Shown here: piece by piece, positions 1-6,895 of the stretch | Layout: every line of letters begins with the position of its first letter | Numbering within the stretch: the first letter of the stretch is position 1 | From: CAZGAH01 sp964523295 | Lineage (GTDB): Bacteria; Desulfobacterota; Desulfovibrionia; Desulfovibrionales; Desulfovibrionaceae | NCBI GenBank assembly: GCA_964523295.1 | Contig: CAZGAH010000104.1 | Span: 1 to 13,685 of the forward strand | Length of the DNA: 13,685 nucleotides | Direction: 5' to 3' | Notes under the pieces: model-generated | Databases searched by the model: none | Seen by the model: the letters and a program-made list of their open reading frames with translations, nothing else | Told to the model about the DNA's origin: nothing | Position numbers and translations under genes: made by a program

Positions 1-21
1 TTTTCAACGCTCGTTTCGCCC

Positions 22-585
22 TCAGGCGGGTGATTTTTGGGTTATCGAAATCAAATAATAGCCCTCACTCACGCGGCTATATCCTGCCGTCATGCCGACG
101 TCCTCAAAGCCACAGGCACGGTAACATGTCCCTTCGCGATTATTTGCAACAAACGTTTCAACTATAAGTACAGGGTGCTCCCATTTTTTTTCCCAATCCG
201 CACACAGACGCCGCAGGCATAATGCCAGTACGCGTGAAGCCAGGTTGGGGAAAGCCCCCCGTTCGGGCAACATAAGAAAACGGCTGTTGTTGACGACAAA
301 ACCTAACCTTATGGCACGTTGCCGGGGTGTCCAACCAATCCACTTTTCCCGGTCCTTGATTTTGAGCGCGGCAGCGCTGAAGCTGATCAAAGCGAACCAT
401 TCGCCCTTATACTCTGCAACATACCGAAGAAAACGACCACGATAATTTATACTTTTTAAATAGTGATAGTTATCTAAAAGATTATTAAATCGCTCGACCT
501 CATCGTCGTTGATAAGCCGAACTGTTATCCCCCGCCGGACCTCTTCCTCGTTGTGACATCGCTGAGTGTTCATGCCCCCAGGCAT
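22..585 (-). CDS. DruA-like (DUF4338) protein, short and probably 3'-frameshifted
   Basis: The 187-residue product matches the DUF4338 core named after DruA of the Druantia anti-phage system. Recognisable segments are NYHYLKS (39-45), WIGWTPRQR (82-90), NNSRFLMLP (99-107), PNLASRVLALCLRRL (113-127) and GTCYRACGFEDVG (152-164), the last resembling a GNAT acetyltransferase fold. Family members are usually longer, with an N-terminal helical region that is absent here. The C-terminus seems out of frame: from about nt 57 the adjacent frame reads DFDNPKITRLRAKRALK and stays open to base 1, and it looks more like the usual family ending than ISITQKSPA. The start is uncertain: ATG at 585 or at 573, neither with a good ribosome binding site. 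The gene is AT-richer than its neighbours, which suggests transfer. No other Druantia gene is visible. DUF4338 genes also occur with transposable elements, and the repeat just upstream favours that context. Family call fairly sure; function unknown. Confidence 0.75.
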   Translation of the reverse strand: MPGGMNTQRCHNEEEVRRGITVRLINDDEVERFNNLLDNYHYLKSINYRGRFLRYVAEYKGEWFALISFSAAALKIKDREKWIGWTPRQRAIRLGFVVNNSRFLMLPERGAFPNLASRVLALCLRRLCADWEKKWEHPVLIVETFVANNREGTCYRACGFEDVGMTAGYSRVSEGYYLISITQKSPA

Positions 586-615
586 AACAAAATGAAACGG
601 CGCTGTCTAGGGTAG

Positions 616-667
616 CTGATTGTTGATTGCGATTTTTAGTCATAGTTTTGCAGATGAAATGTCCCTG
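616..667 (-). repeat. 52-bp repeat, copy 1 (inverted relative to copy at window end)
   Basis: These 52 bases are the exact reverse complement of 13634-13685. Read on the minus strand, the repeat begins CAGGGACATTTCATCTGC and ends at 616, 30 nt before the first possible start of the DruA-like gene. The identity stops at 667, but after a 2-nt gap GGAAAG is shared too, so both copies follow a similar CTTTCC flank. The orientation is that of an element edge pointing away from the window interior. It could be the terminal inverted repeat or 5' leader of an insertion element containing the DruA-like gene; that reading is inference. Confidence 0.9.
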
Positions 668-680
668 CGGGAAAGGGACA
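660..680. other. Hairpin overlapping the edge of the 52-bp repeat
   Basis: TGTCCCT (660-666) and AGGGACA (674-680) form a perfect 7-bp stem with a 7-nt loop. The left arm belongs to the 52-bp repeat and the right arm to its flank. The other repeat copy lacks this partner arm. No T-run follows on either strand. It may be a weak terminator for nrdD, or a second element end facing the first. Confidence 0.45.
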
Positions 681-769
681 CCTCGCGAAACGTTGCAACG
701 GCTTCACGCAAGGGAAAGACGTCGGGTCAGGGATTGAGAAACAGACGTGAAGGGGAGCGACATAATCCT

Positions 770-800
770 CCCGGCCAGACCGGAAGACGGTCTGGCCGGG
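770..800 (-). terminator. Strong hairpin downstream of nrdD
   Basis: CCCGGCCAGACCG (770-782) pairs perfectly with CGGTCTGGCCGGG (788-800) around a 5-nt loop: a 13-bp, GC-rich stem. It sits 28 nt beyond the nrdD stop in the direction of transcription. The sequence after it has no clear T-run, so it is either an inefficient intrinsic terminator or a 3'-end stabilising stem. Apart from this hairpin and the one at 660-680, I see nothing coding in the gap between the DruA-like gene and nrdD. Confidence 0.6.
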
Positions 801-828
801 GAGCGGAACAGCCCGCGAGGCGCTGTCG

Positions 829-2877
829 TCAGATTCCGCTATACACCGCGCGGTCGGCGTATTCGGCCTGTTTACCTTTATTCCAGAGCGACACCGGCCG
901 GTAATACCCCACGATGCGGGTGTAGACCTCGGCCGGCTGGCCGCACGTGGGGCAAACCTCGTGTTCCCCGGCAATGTAGCCGTGGTCCTTGCATATGGAA
1001 AAGGTCGGCGTGATGGAGAGATACGGCAGTTTGGTCTCGGTAAAGGCCTTGACGATAAAGCGCTGCAGGGCCTGGGTATCGGCCACGGCCTCGCCCAGGT
1101 AGGTATGGAACACGCTGCCACCCGTATAGAGGGGCTGGAGCATGTTCTGATGCTCCAGGGCAAAAAGCACGTCCTGCGTAAAATTGACCGGCAGGGCCGT
1201 GGAGTTGGTATAATACGGCACACCGTTGCCGGAGGCCTGAATACCCGAGTACAGCGTCTTGTCGATCTTGGCCAGCCGGTAGCTGGTGCCCTCGGCCGGC
1301 GTAGCCTCCAGATTGTAGAGATTCCCCGTCTCTTCCTGATACCGGGACGTCAGATCACGCAGGTGATGCAGCACGCGCTGCATGAGCCTGACTCCCTGGG
1401 GCGACTCGATACCTTTGCCCAGCAGGTTGAGACAGGCCTCGTGTCCGCCAAGCACGCCGATGGTCGAAAAGTGTCCCCGGTAACCGTTCTTCAGGTAGCG
1501 GCGCGTCCAGGGGAACATGCCGCGGTCGAGATTGGCGTTGATCAGTTTGCGCTTGAACTCCAAGGCGTCCTTGGCCAGCGTCGCGTATTGTTCGACGTGC
1601 TCGAGAAAATCCTCCTCGCTCTGCGACAGGTAGGCGAGCTTGGGCAAGTTGAGCGTGACGACGCCGATGGAACCGGTCAGGTCGCCAGCGCCGAACAGTC
1701 CGCCCACCTTCTTGCGCAGCTCGCGCAGATCCATCTGCAGCCGGCAACACATCGAGCGCACGTCCTCGGGATTCAGATCCGAATTGATGAAATTTTGAAA
1801 ATAGGGAGCCCCGTACTTGGCGGTCAACTTGAGCAGCAGTTCGCCAATCTCGCTTTGCCAGGGAAAATCCGTGGTAATGTTGTACGTGGGAATGGGAAAT
1901 GAAAAAATCCGACCATGATAATCGCCATCATGCATGACCTCAAGGAAGGCCCGGTTGATCATCTCCATCTCGGCAGTACACTCGCCGTAGCGCAAGTCCT
2001 CGATGCGTCCGCCGATGATAGCGCCCTCGGAGGCGATGTGCTTGGGCGGTACCAGGTCGAAACTCAGATTGGTAAAGGGGCTCTGGCCACCCCAGCGCGA
2101 CGTGGTGTTCAGATTGAACACAAACTTCTGTATCGCCTGCCGCACCTGCTTGTAGCTCAGGCCGTCGTTGCGGACAAAGGGTGCCAGGTAGGTGTCCACG
2201 TTGTTGAAGGCCTGGGCCCCGGCCCATTCATTCTGCAACGTACCCAGAAAATTGACCATCTGCCCGAGTACCGAATCGAGATGACGCGCCGGACCGGCGC
2301 TGGAACGACCTTCCAGATTGAAGCCCTCGAGCAGCAGGTCCCGCAGGCTCCAGCCCGCGCAGTACCCGGCCAGACCGAAGGAGAGATCATGCAGATGCAG
2401 ATAGCCGTGGTTGTGCGCCTCGCGGACCTCCTGGGGATACTTCTCCAGGGCGTAGCGGGCCTGAATCGTACCCGACAGATGCAGCATCAGCCCCTGGAAC
2501 GAGTGGGACATGTTCGCGTTTTCATTGACCCGCCAGTCGGCTTTGTCCAGATAGTTGTCTATGGTGTCGGCAATATCTAGATAGGCGGCTTTCTGCTCGC
2601 GTATCTCCCGTCGCTTTTCCCGATAGATAATGAATTTCTTGGCCACGTCGTAGAGACGCGAATCCATGAGCACCTGCTCGACTGTGTCCTGGACCAGCTC
2701 CTGCTCCGGGATATCGATATCCTGGAGCCGGTTCTCGACCTTAAGCGACAGCCGTTTGGAAAGTATCGGATCCTTGATGCCGCAGACGTTGAGGGCTTTG
2801 AGAATGGCTAGTGCGATGCGGTCGACCGCCCAGGTCTCCTGCCTGCCGTCCCGTTTTCGAATATACTGTGGCATCAT
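829..2877 (-). CDS. nrdD: Anaerobic (class III) ribonucleoside-triphosphate reductase
   Basis: This cytoplasmic enzyme reduces ribonucleoside triphosphates to deoxy forms with a glycyl radical, giving DNA precursors without oxygen. The product is 682 residues, normal for the family. Residues 1-90 are an ATP-cone regulatory domain (YIRKRDGRQETWAVDRIALA). C173 in AGYCAGWSL and C377/C378 in MCCRLQMD match the conserved active-site cysteine regions. The C-terminal CKDHGYIAGEHEVCPTCG carries C629, C642 and C645, plausible zinc ligands. RIVGYYRPVSLWNKGKQ holds the radical glycine, G657. Upstream is AGGAGG, 4 nt before a first ATG and 7 nt before an adjacent second one; the second (2874) has the better spacing. 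The gene follows and overlaps nrdG, which encodes its activase. Nothing looks broken: this is an apparently complete, functional gene. Confidence 0.97.
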   Translation of the reverse strand: MMPQYIRKRDGRQETWAVDRIALAILKALNVCGIKDPILSKRLSLKVENRLQDIDIPEQELVQDTVEQVLMDSRLYDVAKKFIIYREKRREIREQKAAYLDIADTIDNYLDKADWRVNENANMSHSFQGLMLHLSGTIQARYALEKYPQEVREAHNHGYLHLHDLSFGLAGYCAGWSLRDLLLEGFNLEGRSSAGPARHLDSVLGQMVNFLGTLQNEWAGAQAFNNVDTYLAPFVRNDGLSYKQVRQAIQKFVFNLNTTSRWGGQSPFTNLSFDLVPPKHIASEGAIIGGRIEDLRYGECTAEMEMINRAFLEVMHDGDYHGRIFSFPIPTYNITTDFPWQSEIGELLLKLTAKYGAPYFQNFINSDLNPEDVRSMCCRLQMDLRELRKKVGGLFGAGDLTGSIGVVTLNLPKLAYLSQSEEDFLEHVEQYATLAKDALEFKRKLINANLDRGMFPWTRRYLKNGYRGHFSTIGVLGGHEACLNLLGKGIESPQGVRLMQRVLHHLRDLTSRYQEETGNLYNLEATPAEGTSYRLAKIDKTLYSGIQASGNGVPYYTNSTALPVNFTQDVLFALEHQNMLQPLYTGGSVFHTYLGEAVADTQALQRFIVKAFTETKLPYLSITPTFSICKDHGYIAGEHEVCPTCGQPAEVYTRIVGYYRPVSLWNKGKQAEYADRAVYSGI

Positions 2878-3511
2878 AGGTCCTCCTCGGTTCGCGGTAA
2901 GTTTGCATGGTCAGGGAAAGGCCGGACGGTACGCATGCCCAGGCCTCGGCAATGTCTTCAGGGGTCAGCAAAGGCACCGGCGTGGTACGGAAATGAAACG
3001 CATGAGGCGCCGCGCTTGCCATCTGGAATATGCGACTCAATCCGGTCTCGGCCTGCTGCGGCGTCACACAGCCGCCGGTCAGCGCGGGGTAGAGACGCCA
3101 CGGACCTTTGACGTCGACGGCAAAAAGGTCGACCAGCCCGTCTTCCAGCAACGACTCGACGACGTCGGGCTGCATGCCGTTGGTATCCAGCTTACACGCA
3201 AAACCCAACTCCCGCAGCTCGGCCAGCAGCAAGGGCAACCCCGGCGCCAATGTGGGCTCGCCGCCGCTGATCACCACGCCGTCCAGCCATTTCTTCCGGG
3301 CCTTCAAAAAGGCCAGCACGGCCTCACGCGGCAATACCGGCAACAGCTCAGGCGCCCAGGCCAGCTCGGCGTTGTGACAGGTAGGGCAGCGCAAGGAACA
3401 GCCGCCGAGAAAAAGGACACACGCGTTACGTCCGGGCCAGTCGCAAAAGCTGAAACGCTCCAGCCCGCGTACGTGATCCCATGGAGTTCCGATATCTGCT
3501 CTCATCGACAC
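2741..3511 (-). CDS. nrdG: Anaerobic ribonucleotide reductase activating enzyme (radical SAM)
   Basis: NrdG cleaves S-adenosylmethionine at a [4Fe-4S] cluster to generate the glycyl radical on NrdD. The cluster motif CSLRCPTC (C38, C42, C45) has the radical SAM CX3CX2C spacing. FLGGC before it and SGGEPTL (82-88) after it are the expected SAM-binding elements, and HFRTTPVPLLTPED matches the family's C-terminal part. The start is GTG at 3511 or ATG at 3505; AAGGG lies 5 nt before the ATG, which I favour. The oddity is the end: the frame runs 137 nt into nrdD, adding about 45 residues (from TYDATVYSK) that are an out-of-frame reading of the ATP-cone and look unlike the family. In the frame entered by a one-base shift near 2900, a stop lies at 2874-2876, overlapping the nrdD start codons. 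Either the overlap is real or the 3' end is frameshifted. Confidence 0.92.
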   Translation of the reverse strand: MSMRADIGTPWDHVRGLERFSFCDWPGRNACVLFLGGCSLRCPTCHNAELAWAPELLPVLPREAVLAFLKARKKWLDGVVISGGEPTLAPGLPLLLAELRELGFACKLDTNGMQPDVVESLLEDGLVDLFAVDVKGPWRLYPALTGGCVTPQQAETGLSRIFQMASAAPHAFHFRTTPVPLLTPEDIAEAWACVPSGLSLTMQTYREPRRTYDATVYSKTGRQAGDLGGRPHRTSHSQSPQRLRHQGSDTFQTAVA

Positions 3512-4191
3512 CCTTACCCTGAAATCCCTTCCAACCTCCGGGCTCCGTCCGCCAGCACAACCGCCACGATCATCACGACGCCGTTGCCGAACCTAGGCGG
3601 GCACACCGACGTCGGACAGACTGAACGCTTTCCGATGACATCGCGACATGGCAGGAACCCGAATGCTGTTTTAAAAAAAATCAAAAGAAATGCTAAAAAA
3701 TCTTTACTCCTCAAAACCGGGCTCAACCTAATCCAGGCGCAAGACCTTGTACAGCAACCGGACGAAAAAAGGGCATTTCGATTGGTGATTTCTTCTTGAA
3801 TTCATTGATGAAAAAATAATTTTTGCCCTGCGGAGCCGCTTTTCACCGTTGAAGCCTTGCCGGAGGCCGGCTTCCGGGGAATGTTCTTTGGGCTGTAGAG
3901 TTTTTCAATAGCCCGATCAGCAGGAGTTGAGGGAGGGGTAGCTGTGAGAAAAAGACGGTATCGGGAATTAATTCAGTGAGTAACGAAAACATGGATACCT
4001 GCGGGTCTCCTTCGCCCTTCAAAACGCCTGGCGTTTCCCCGTGGAAAGCGGCAACGGGCCGAAAGATCGGGCTGAAAGGTCGGGTCGAGGGGGAGCGGGC
4101 AAAGAGAAAAGACATCGCGCAGAAGCGGCGCCTGGTCTTCCCCTCACGCCGCTTCTGCGCACCACAATCCCTGTGATCGCCTGGCGAGCGA
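3512..4191. other. 680-nt intergenic region upstream of nrdG
   Basis: I find no convincing gene here. The part at about 3660-3835 is AT-rich, with A/T runs and a small dyad TTCAT-TG-ATGAA (3801-3812), and is the likely place for the nrdG-nrdD promoter. I could not identify clear -35/-10 boxes, a typical NrdR box or a B12 riboswitch. AAACGCC-T-GGCGTTT (4022-4036) is a short inverted repeat followed on the minus strand by TTTT. The strong terminator at 4117-4160 is listed separately. On the minus strand an open frame from a TTG at 3726 ends at 3514-3516, just before the nrdG start, but nothing else supports it as a gene. Confidence 0.6.
4117..4160 (-). terminator. Intrinsic terminator of the secreted-protein gene
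   Basis: GCGCAGAAGCGGCG (4117-4130) is perfectly complementary to CGCCGCTTCTGCGC (4147-4160), a 14-bp stem with a 16-nt loop. On the minus strand it lies 31 nt beyond the stop codon at 4192 and is followed by GATGTCTTTTCTCTTT, a T-rich tail. It insulates this gene from nrdG, which is read in the same direction farther on. Confidence 0.75.
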
Positions 4192-4701
4192 TTACTGGAA
4201 ATGGATTTCCCGCAGGGCATCTCCGGTAACGCCGCCAAACTCATAGCTGTTGCTGACGCCGTTGAAGTACTTCAGCTCAAGGTATTGAAAATCGGCCAGG
4301 CTGTAGCCCATGTCGCGCTCGACCCAGACTTCGAACTGCTGCCCGTCACGCCGCGTCAGGATGACGCGGTTGTAGCGATCGTCGGGGCGCAGCGTGGCCA
4401 GTTCTTTGAACGTATATTTCAATTTCAGACTGCGGATTTCGTCCACGGGAATCTGGGTCTCCACATTCTCGTACTGGCACTTGAAATAGCCGGGCTTGAG
4501 GTCCGAGCCCTTGGATTTAACCAGGCGGTAACGGATGAAGCTTTTTAGGGATGTCTCGCCATCGGGGGTCGCGTACACGATATACCCCTTGGCATCGACC
4601 CAGAGCAGCTGGTCGTAGGCGTTGGTCCCAAAAGCGGCGCCCGCGCAGAGCAGGGCGATGCACATGGCGCAGGCGAAGCAGTGCATGAAGCGGGTCATCA
4701 T
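4192..4701 (-). CDS. Small secreted protein of unknown function
   Basis: I do not recognise this family. The 169-residue product begins with a short basic segment and a hydrophobic stretch (CFACAMCIALLCAGAAFG, about residues 8-25) that reads as a Sec signal peptide, with cleavage likely near AAFG|TNAYDQ. There is no lipobox, so a soluble periplasmic or exported protein is most likely. The mature part contains two similar beta-like segments, VDEIRSLKLKY and ADFQYLELKYF, and ends ALREIHFQ, suggesting a repeated small domain. AGGAGG stands 4 nt before one ATG (4701) and 7 nt before the next (4698); the second has better spacing. The frame remains open upstream to 4797, but that extension is basic, lacks a binding site and would bury the signal peptide. 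The gene appears monocistronic, with its own terminator downstream and a dyad upstream. It is probably a real gene. Confidence 0.8.
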   Translation of the reverse strand: MMTRFMHCFACAMCIALLCAGAAFGTNAYDQLLWVDAKGYIVYATPDGETSLKSFIRYRLVKSKGSDLKPGYFKCQYENVETQIPVDEIRSLKLKYTFKELATLRPDDRYNRVILTRRDGQQFEVWVERDMGYSLADFQYLELKYFNGVSNSYEFGGVTGDALREIHFQ

Positions 4702-5098
4702 CAAGCCTCCTGTTTGGCGCTGTGGTTGGCGTCGGCACCATGCAGGCCGAAGGGGCTGCCTTCGATCGCAGCTTCTTGGGTGCGTGCCGTACTGCACGGA
4801 AACAGTACACGATATTCATGAAAAATGAAAGCACCGGTTCCCCTTTGTTTTTGGACCGGGATGCCCCTCATTCGCCGGGCCAGCCACAAAACGCTTGCCG
4901 ATACGGTTGCAACCTGTCATTTTGGATGTCGGTTCAGCCATTCGCCACTGCTTGGCGGGCAACTCCTTTTTTCCGGCATCGATCGGCTGTTTCCGGCAAC
5001 ACAATGCTCGTATGCGCCCTATTGAACCGATCCCCATGACCCTGTTTTGCCAGCGCTGACGCAGCGTTCATTTTTTTGCCGCCTCCCGGACAAAGCCC
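4702..5098. other. 397-nt divergent intergenic region
   Basis: This region must hold the promoters of both the secreted-protein gene (minus) and the membrane-protein gene (plus). The only clear structure is the dyad at 4789-4808. No hairpin followed by a T-run, RNA gene or convincing small gene is visible. Several short overlapping open frames on both strands lack binding sites and family resemblance. Confidence 0.5.
4789..4808. promoter_or_regulatory. Operator-like dyad GTACTG-N8-CAGTAC
   Basis: GTACTG (4789-4794) and CAGTAC (4803-4808) are perfect 6-bp inverted arms 8 nt apart. On the minus strand a weak sigma70-like pair, TTTCAT-N17-TACTGT, places its -10 box over one arm, so a dimeric regulator bound here could control the secreted-protein gene. 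Only the dyad is seen directly; the promoter and the regulator are inferred. Confidence 0.35.
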
Positions 5099-6895
5099 AT
5101 GAAGCCCGCCATCAGTTCCTCGACGGCCCTAACCGCAGCCTGGGCCATATCGCCCGTGTTCATCGTTCCCTGTATCGTGTTGAGCGACATACAAAGCAAC
5201 ATCCACGCCGACAGCGTCCTCCCGGTTCTCGTCAGCCTGGTCTGCTGGTCGCCGCATTACTGGGGAGCGGATCGATTCGGAATGCTCCTGCCCCTGCTGA
5301 CCAGTCCGATCAATAATCCGTTGCTCAACCTGCTCCTGCAAAACCTTGCTTCAGCCCTGACCGGTCTGTCCGCGCCGTTTCTGCTGGCCTGGTATCTCTT
5401 TGGCCGCTCCTGGGCCGTATGCATCGGAGGACTCGTTGCGCTCGCTTTCATCGGAGGATACCCGCCGTTCCTGCTCTACGAGTATATCGGCCTGGGTCAG
5501 TGCTATGGCCTCGCAGCCGGGCTGGCATACGCAGGACTCTGTCTGTTTCCGACGCTGCCCAACATGCCGGCCCGTTCCCTGACACGGTACCTGAGCAGCG
5601 CGCTCTGCCTGCTTGCCGGATTCTGGGTCACGCCGACCCTGGCATTTCACCTGCTTCCGCTCATTGCGCTCAAACGCCTGCTCGGTCTGAGCGCCCCGGT
5701 GTCCGCTGCCAACGATACTTCCGCTGCCCTGCCGCTGACGCTCAAATCCATCCCACGCGACGCCGATATGCGCCGTATCGCCCTGGTGCTCGGCTGCTTT
5801 GCCGCAAGCTACGTCATAACCCGCGTAAGCCCGTACCACGGAGGCTATGCCCTGCTGCCGCTCACCCAGGCCCTGGACAACGGGGCAGCTGTCTTACGAC
5901 ATTTTTTTCACGACAAAATCGGCCCGCCCGGTCTGGTATGGACCGTGGCCTGTCTGAGCATCATCGGCGCCGGATTCTGGCTTTTCCCCTGGGATCGCCG
6001 CCGGGCGGCCTGGCTGGCCAAATTTACTTTGGTCATCGGCGCGGCCGTTGCCGGCGAACTGCTCATGGTCAGCAGCTCGGCCTGGGTGCAGCTCAACGAC
6101 TCGGACGGCCGCTATCTTCTACTCTCGCGCACGCTGCTGCTGATCTGGCCGGCCACACTGCTGACCGCCGGAATCCTGCGCCAGGCCCCTGGCTGGCGCC
6201 AGGCGTTGCAGGGAGCGCTGCTGACGGCGCTCATTGCCACAACGCTCCTGCGCTACGGCCTGCCCTCCGTGGACAAGGCCAGAGCGGGTCTGGAACAGGC
6301 GACGGGAAGATACGGCCAGGCGCTGCTGACGCAAGGGTGTACGCACGTTGCCGGCGATTACTGGACAGTCTGGCCGGCTGTCTTCAACGCGCGCTGGCGT
6401 GCCTGGGAACGAAATCAACCCGGCCAGGTCTGGGGCGTCAGCGAGCGCGCGCACAACACCTCGCAGCTGTGGTCCGCCATGCCCTTCGACCGGATGCGTA
6501 TCTGCGGCGTCAGGGACGACGCGAGCTATGCCGACTATGTCCGCGGGATGGGCGTCGTCAAAGCCAGACAGATTGAGGCCGCGCCCTTTATCGTGCGTAC
6601 GCCCTCGCTGCCGCTGCTGTACGGCGCACAGATCCTGGAGACGAGCATTCTGGACGCATTCCCTGATATCCCGGGGCCGGATACGCTACGCCGTCATTTC
6701 CGCCTCCGAAACCTGGATATGCATACGTACGAACTGCGCGATGGCGTGGTTTACGCCTACTCGACCACGGCCCTGCAGGAAGATGGGAAACTGTACGTCG
6801 ACGTGGACAATTCCGGGGTATTCATCGCGCAGGACGGCGCGCTTCGCATCGAGTTTTTCGCCTACGGTCTGTCCCTTCCCGAGACTCAGAAATAA
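5099..6895 (+). CDS. Polytopic membrane protein, GT-C glycosyltransferase-like
   Basis: The 598-residue product has roughly ten hydrophobic segments in residues 10-390 and a mainly soluble C-terminal part (about 400-598), the layout of GT-C enzymes that transfer sugars from lipid-linked donors on the outer face of the inner membrane. The first outside loop contains HADS (36-39), with D38 a candidate acidic catalytic residue, then SPHYWGADRFGMLLPLL. I know of similar unnamed proteins with an HxDS...W..YW...RFGMLLPL pattern but no assigned substrate. The only in-frame start is ATG 5099, because a stop lies at 5057-5059; it has no good Shine-Dalgarno sequence, so expression may be low. The gene stands alone on the plus strand and its end overlaps the convergent APS-reductase-like gene by 10 nt. 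A role in glycan or lipid modification of the envelope is inference. Confidence 0.8.
   Translation: MKPAISSSTALTAAWAISPVFIVPCIVLSDIQSNIHADSVLPVLVSLVCWSPHYWGADRFGMLLPLLTSPINNPLLNLLLQNLASALTGLSAPFLLAWYLFGRSWAVCIGGLVALAFIGGYPPFLLYEYIGLGQCYGLAAGLAYAGLCLFPTLPNMPARSLTRYLSSALCLLAGFWVTPTLAFHLLPLIALKRLLGLSAPVSAANDTSAALPLTLKSIPRDADMRRIALVLGCFAASYVITRVSPYHGGYALLPLTQALDNGAAVLRHFFHDKIGPPGLVWTVACLSIIGAGFWLFPWDRRRAAWLAKFTLVIGAAVAGELLMVSSSAWVQLNDSDGRYLLLSRTLLLIWPATLLTAGILRQAPGWRQALQGALLTALIATTLLRYGLPSVDKARAGLEQATGRYGQALLTQGCTHVAGDYWTVWPAVFNARWRAWERNQPGQVWGVSERAHNTSQLWSAMPFDRMRICGVRDDASYADYVRGMGVVKARQIEAAPFIVRTPSLPLLYGAQILETSILDAFPDIPGPDTLRRHFRLRNLDMHTYELRDGVVYAYSTTALQEDGKLYVDVDNSGVFIAQDGALRIEFFAYGLSLPETQK

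Noticed and set aside
22..585. A Druantia anti-phage system
   Set aside because: Only a shortened DruA-like protein is present; no DruE-type helicase or other partner is in view, and the interior side holds nrdD.
961..2580. Two long plus-strand open frames opposite nrdD
   Set aside because: They are antisense shadows of a strongly conserved gene and show no recognisable domain or binding site.
3514..3726. Possible small gene or leader peptide just before nrdG
   Set aside because: It would start with TTG, has no clear binding site and no family resemblance. Its stop next to the nrdG start is suggestive but not enough.
3843..4244. Minus-strand frame of 133 codons downstream of the secreted-protein gene
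   Set aside because: It passes straight through the 14-bp terminator stem, overlaps the preceding gene and has no clear binding site or domain.
5419..6576. Second plus-strand frame inside the GT-C-like gene
   Set aside because: The overlapping 598-residue frame gives coherent transmembrane segments; this one is arginine- and proline-rich without them.
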